Origin: Chitinophaga sp.
Lineage (GTDB): Bacteria > Bacteroidota > Bacteroidia > Chitinophagales > Chitinophagaceae
Reading direction: 5' to 3'
DNA length: 64,000 nt
Assembly (NCBI RefSeq): GCF_019236475.1
Contig: NZ_JAFAIX010000003.1
Coordinates: 248,001 to 312,000, forward strand
Within the stretch, counting starts at the first letter, position 1. Each line of letters opens with the position of its first letter. Below the pieces are notes generated by a model. The model made no database searches, was not told the origin of the DNA, and saw only the letters and a program-made list of their open reading frames with translations. Shown one piece after another: positions 62,268 to 64,000 of the stretch. The position numbers and the translations under genes were made by a program.

Positions 62268-63338
62268 ATGCGGCTCCTTTCTCCTATCAAATTACTTCTA
62301 CTGCCATTCCTATTGCTCCTTGCTTTTCTAGGGAAAGCCCAACAGCAATATAATGTAAAAATCCTTTGCGAGAAGCCTCCCATGAAGAGTATCCGCGGAT
62401 TGCAAGCCGTGAACGACAAGGTGGTATGGGTTTCAGGAACCGGCGGAATGGTAGGCCGCACTACCAATGGCGGGCAAGACTGGCAGTGGTTTCATATAGC
62501 TGATAGCTGCGATTTCCGCTCCATCCATGCGTTCGACAGCCTGAAGGCCGTAGTCGTGAGTATCGCATCTCCCGCACTTATCTATCTCACCCTCGATGGC
62601 GGTAAACACTGGGAAAATGTCTACCATAACAGTGAAAAAGACATCTTCTTTGACGGGCTCATCTTCTTCAATGCCCAACAAGGCATGGCCATCGGCGATC
62701 CTTTAAAAGACAGTGCCGGTGTGGCAAGATTTACCATTCTCCGCACACTCAACGGTGGCAGGTCTTGGACAATGGCCCCTACTTCCTCTTTACCTGCTGC
62801 CAGCGATGGAGAGGCCATCTTTGCCGCTAGCAATAGCAGTCTGATTACATTACCTTCCAACAAAGCACTGTTCGTTACAGGTGGTAAGGTATCCCGTCTG
62901 TTTACCTACAACAACTCTTCTCAGCAAGCAGGAATTGATAATCACTGGAGCGTATACCCGTTACCGTTATTACAGGGTAAAAGCAGCACTGGCGCATTTT
63001 CCGTGGCATTCATCGATGCATCCAATGGCATCATTGTGGGCGGTGATTATATGAATGATCAACTGACGGATAAAAACTGTTTCCTTACCCGCGATGGTGG
63101 CAAAACCTGGACAGCCCCAGCGATGCCGCCTGCAGGCTATAAATCTGCCGTTACCTGGATAGACAACCGTACGCTGCTATGCACTGGCACCAGTGGCACT
63201 GAGATTTCTACCGATGGTGGTCAATCCTGGAAACAGATTTCCACTGGTTATCATACCGCTGTAAAAGCACGCAAAGGGAAAAAAGTATACTTAGCAGGAA
63301 AACAGATTGCAGTAGTGGAGAAAGCAGCGGGAAAATGA
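62268..63338 (+). CDS. YCF48-like beta-propeller secreted protein
   Basis: 356 residues from ATG 62268; this start gives signal peptide MRLLSPIKLLLLPFLLLLAF. Repeats of the BNR/YCF48 type are visible: GRTTNGGQDWQWFHI, YLTLDGGKHWENVYH, LRTLNGGRSWTMAPT, FLTRDGGKTWTAPAM and EISTDGGQSWKQIS. These fold as a propeller, as in oxidoreductase-like or photosystem-stability proteins and glycosidase relatives. In Bacteroidota the role is unknown. Divergent from the histidine kinase. Confidence 0.82.
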   Translation: MRLLSPIKLLLLPFLLLLAFLGKAQQQYNVKILCEKPPMKSIRGLQAVNDKVVWVSGTGGMVGRTTNGGQDWQWFHIADSCDFRSIHAFDSLKAVVVSIASPALIYLTLDGGKHWENVYHNSEKDIFFDGLIFFNAQQGMAIGDPLKDSAGVARFTILRTLNGGRSWTMAPTSSLPAASDGEAIFAASNSSLITLPSNKALFVTGGKVSRLFTYNNSSQQAGIDNHWSVYPLPLLQGKSSTGAFSVAFIDASNGIIVGGDYMNDQLTDKNCFLTRDGGKTWTAPAMPPAGYKSAVTWIDNRTLLCTGTSGTEISTDGGQSWKQISTGYHTAVKARKGKKVYLAGKQIAVVEKAAGK

Positions 63339-63357
63339 ACCGTCCGCTAATCAAAAA

Positions 63358-63379
63358 GGTGCTCCTGGAAAGGCGCACC
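63358..63379. terminator. Weak hairpin after the YCF48-like gene
   Basis: GGTGCTCCT / AGGCGCACC with GGAA loop; one mismatch and no T-run. Confidence 0.3.
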
Positions 63380-63577
63380 GCTGGAATAGGTTAAAGCAAA
63401 AAGTACATTTATTGCTGGTAAGTTAATAAGATATTTAGTCATTTTATATACTTTTTTGCCAACAGGATATATTTCATCGTAAACGTAATAATATACAACT
63501 CCAACGCAGAAATGGAGAATTCCCAGAATTTTTTATAATTTACCCCCGGGCATTACCCGGTCACTGAAATAGAGATT

Positions 63578-64000
63578 ATGCAAGTCGAAACCTCATCCAG
63601 CAAGTATTCTGCGAAACACTACCCGGATACTATCCGGTCATGGAAAAAAGAAGGCAACTACTTTTCATTCTATACTTCAGAAACCATCCTGGAAGTAAGG
63701 GTGATTTCTGATAAAATTATTCGCTTCAGATATGCCTCAGACGGCACTTTTCAACGCGATTTCTCTTACGCTACCAGCGATACATTGGAAGAATCTCCTA
63801 TCGATTTTGGCATCAAGGAATGGGAAGAAAATTTTGAAATTTATACCAACTGCATCAAAGTATTGATTGCCAGAGATAATCTGCGCGTCACGATTACCGA
63901 CCTCACAGGTAAAGTCATCAATGAGGACGAAATGGGCTTTCACTGGCAGCATTATTTGCAGAAAGGCGGAAAAATTGTTTACTGCAGTAAACTGATCCAT
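63578..64000 (+). CDS. GH31 alpha-glucosidase, N-terminal part (truncated by window end)
   Basis: Reading from ATG 63578 gives 141 open codons to the window end. The sequence includes ILEVRVISDKIIRFRYASDG, TFQRDFSYATSD, NLRVTITDLTGKVINEDEMG and FHWQHYLQKGG, the N-terminal galactose-mutarotase-like domain typical of Bacteroidota GH31 enzymes. The catalytic barrel lies beyond the window. No signal peptide at the start, so it may be cytoplasmic or periplasmic by another route. Function: removal of alpha-linked glucose or xylose. Confidence 0.8.
   Translation, partial: MQVETSSSKYSAKHYPDTIRSWKKEGNYFSFYTSETILEVRVISDKIIRFRYASDGTFQRDFSYATSDTLEESPIDFGIKEWEENFEIYTNCIKVLIARDNLRVTITDLTGKVINEDEMGFHWQHYLQKGGKIVYCSKLIH

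Noticed and set aside
1..64000. tRNA, rRNA, insertion sequences, prophage
   Set aside because: I read the intergenic regions and saw no tRNA-like T-loop with matching arms, no transposase or phage genes. A short RNA could still escape reading by eye.

Overview
The window looks like a chromosomal segment of a Bacteroidota bacterium, most likely a Chitinophaga-like member of the Chitinophagaceae. Pointers are: Bacteroidota-type promoter boxes (TTTG, about 19 bases, TAnnTTTG) ahead of several genes, few Shine-Dalgarno sequences, a FecI/FecR pair, many secreted or lipoprotein products (signal peptides ending in A-Q, lipoboxes), a reg_prop/Y_Y_Y histidine kinase, and families typical of the phylum (DUF4199, DUF2723, DUF1349, HddA-type heptose enzymes). 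Gene density is ordinary and I see no insertion sequence, prophage, tRNA, rRNA or CRISPR.

Layout. 1-1519: FecR (cut by the window edge) and FecI. 1591-4555: secreted alpha/beta hydrolase, MFS exporter and its TetR regulator with operator-like palindromes. 4675-10908: lipoprotein, M20 amidohydrolase, membrane-anchored nuclease, small secreted protein, succinyl-CoA:acetate CoA-transferase, GNAT acetyltransferase. 11206-17481: Bcr/CflA-type exporter, an FtsX-type ABC permease behind a sigma-54-like promoter with upstream dyads, DUF4870 protein, TPR-HTH regulator. 17636-22652: GH3 glycosidase, aldo/keto reductase, NTF2-like lipoprotein, DusB.

22812-28941 is the most interesting block. It is a tight five-gene operon: a flavin disulfide reductase, an ABC ATPase, a permease fused to a substrate-binding domain, EgtB and EgtD. 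I read it as an ergothioneine module combining synthesis, uptake and perhaps redox recycling. The substrate-binding domain of the permease fusion appears circularly permuted: the half that is normally C-terminal comes first.

28936-38471: hypothetical protein, DinB-like protein, DUF2867 protein, OmpA-like lipoprotein, then a LacI regulator followed by an array of GTTCACTGT repeats and a perfect double LacI-type operator in front of an SGNH esterase and a DUF1349 protein, then a DPP-IV-like peptidase and a HEAT-repeat protein. 38588-46413: a dihydroorotase homologue that has lost most metal ligands, DUF4199, two glycosyltransferases and a complete GDP-D-glycero-alpha-D-manno-heptose pathway (HddA, GmhA, HddC, GmhB). 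46551-57556: DUF2723 glycosyltransferase-like membrane protein, PEBP protein, SMI1/HEAT protein, and topoisomerase IV (parE, two extra genes, parC). 57788-58143: two tiny membrane proteins. 58228-62122: two-component system. 62268-64000: YCF48-like secreted protein and the beginning of a GH31 alpha-glucosidase.

Intergenic hairpins are abundant. Several are plain terminators; three share a CCCTGCCC/GGGCAGGG core and sit next to a terminator, suggesting a small dispersed repeat family.
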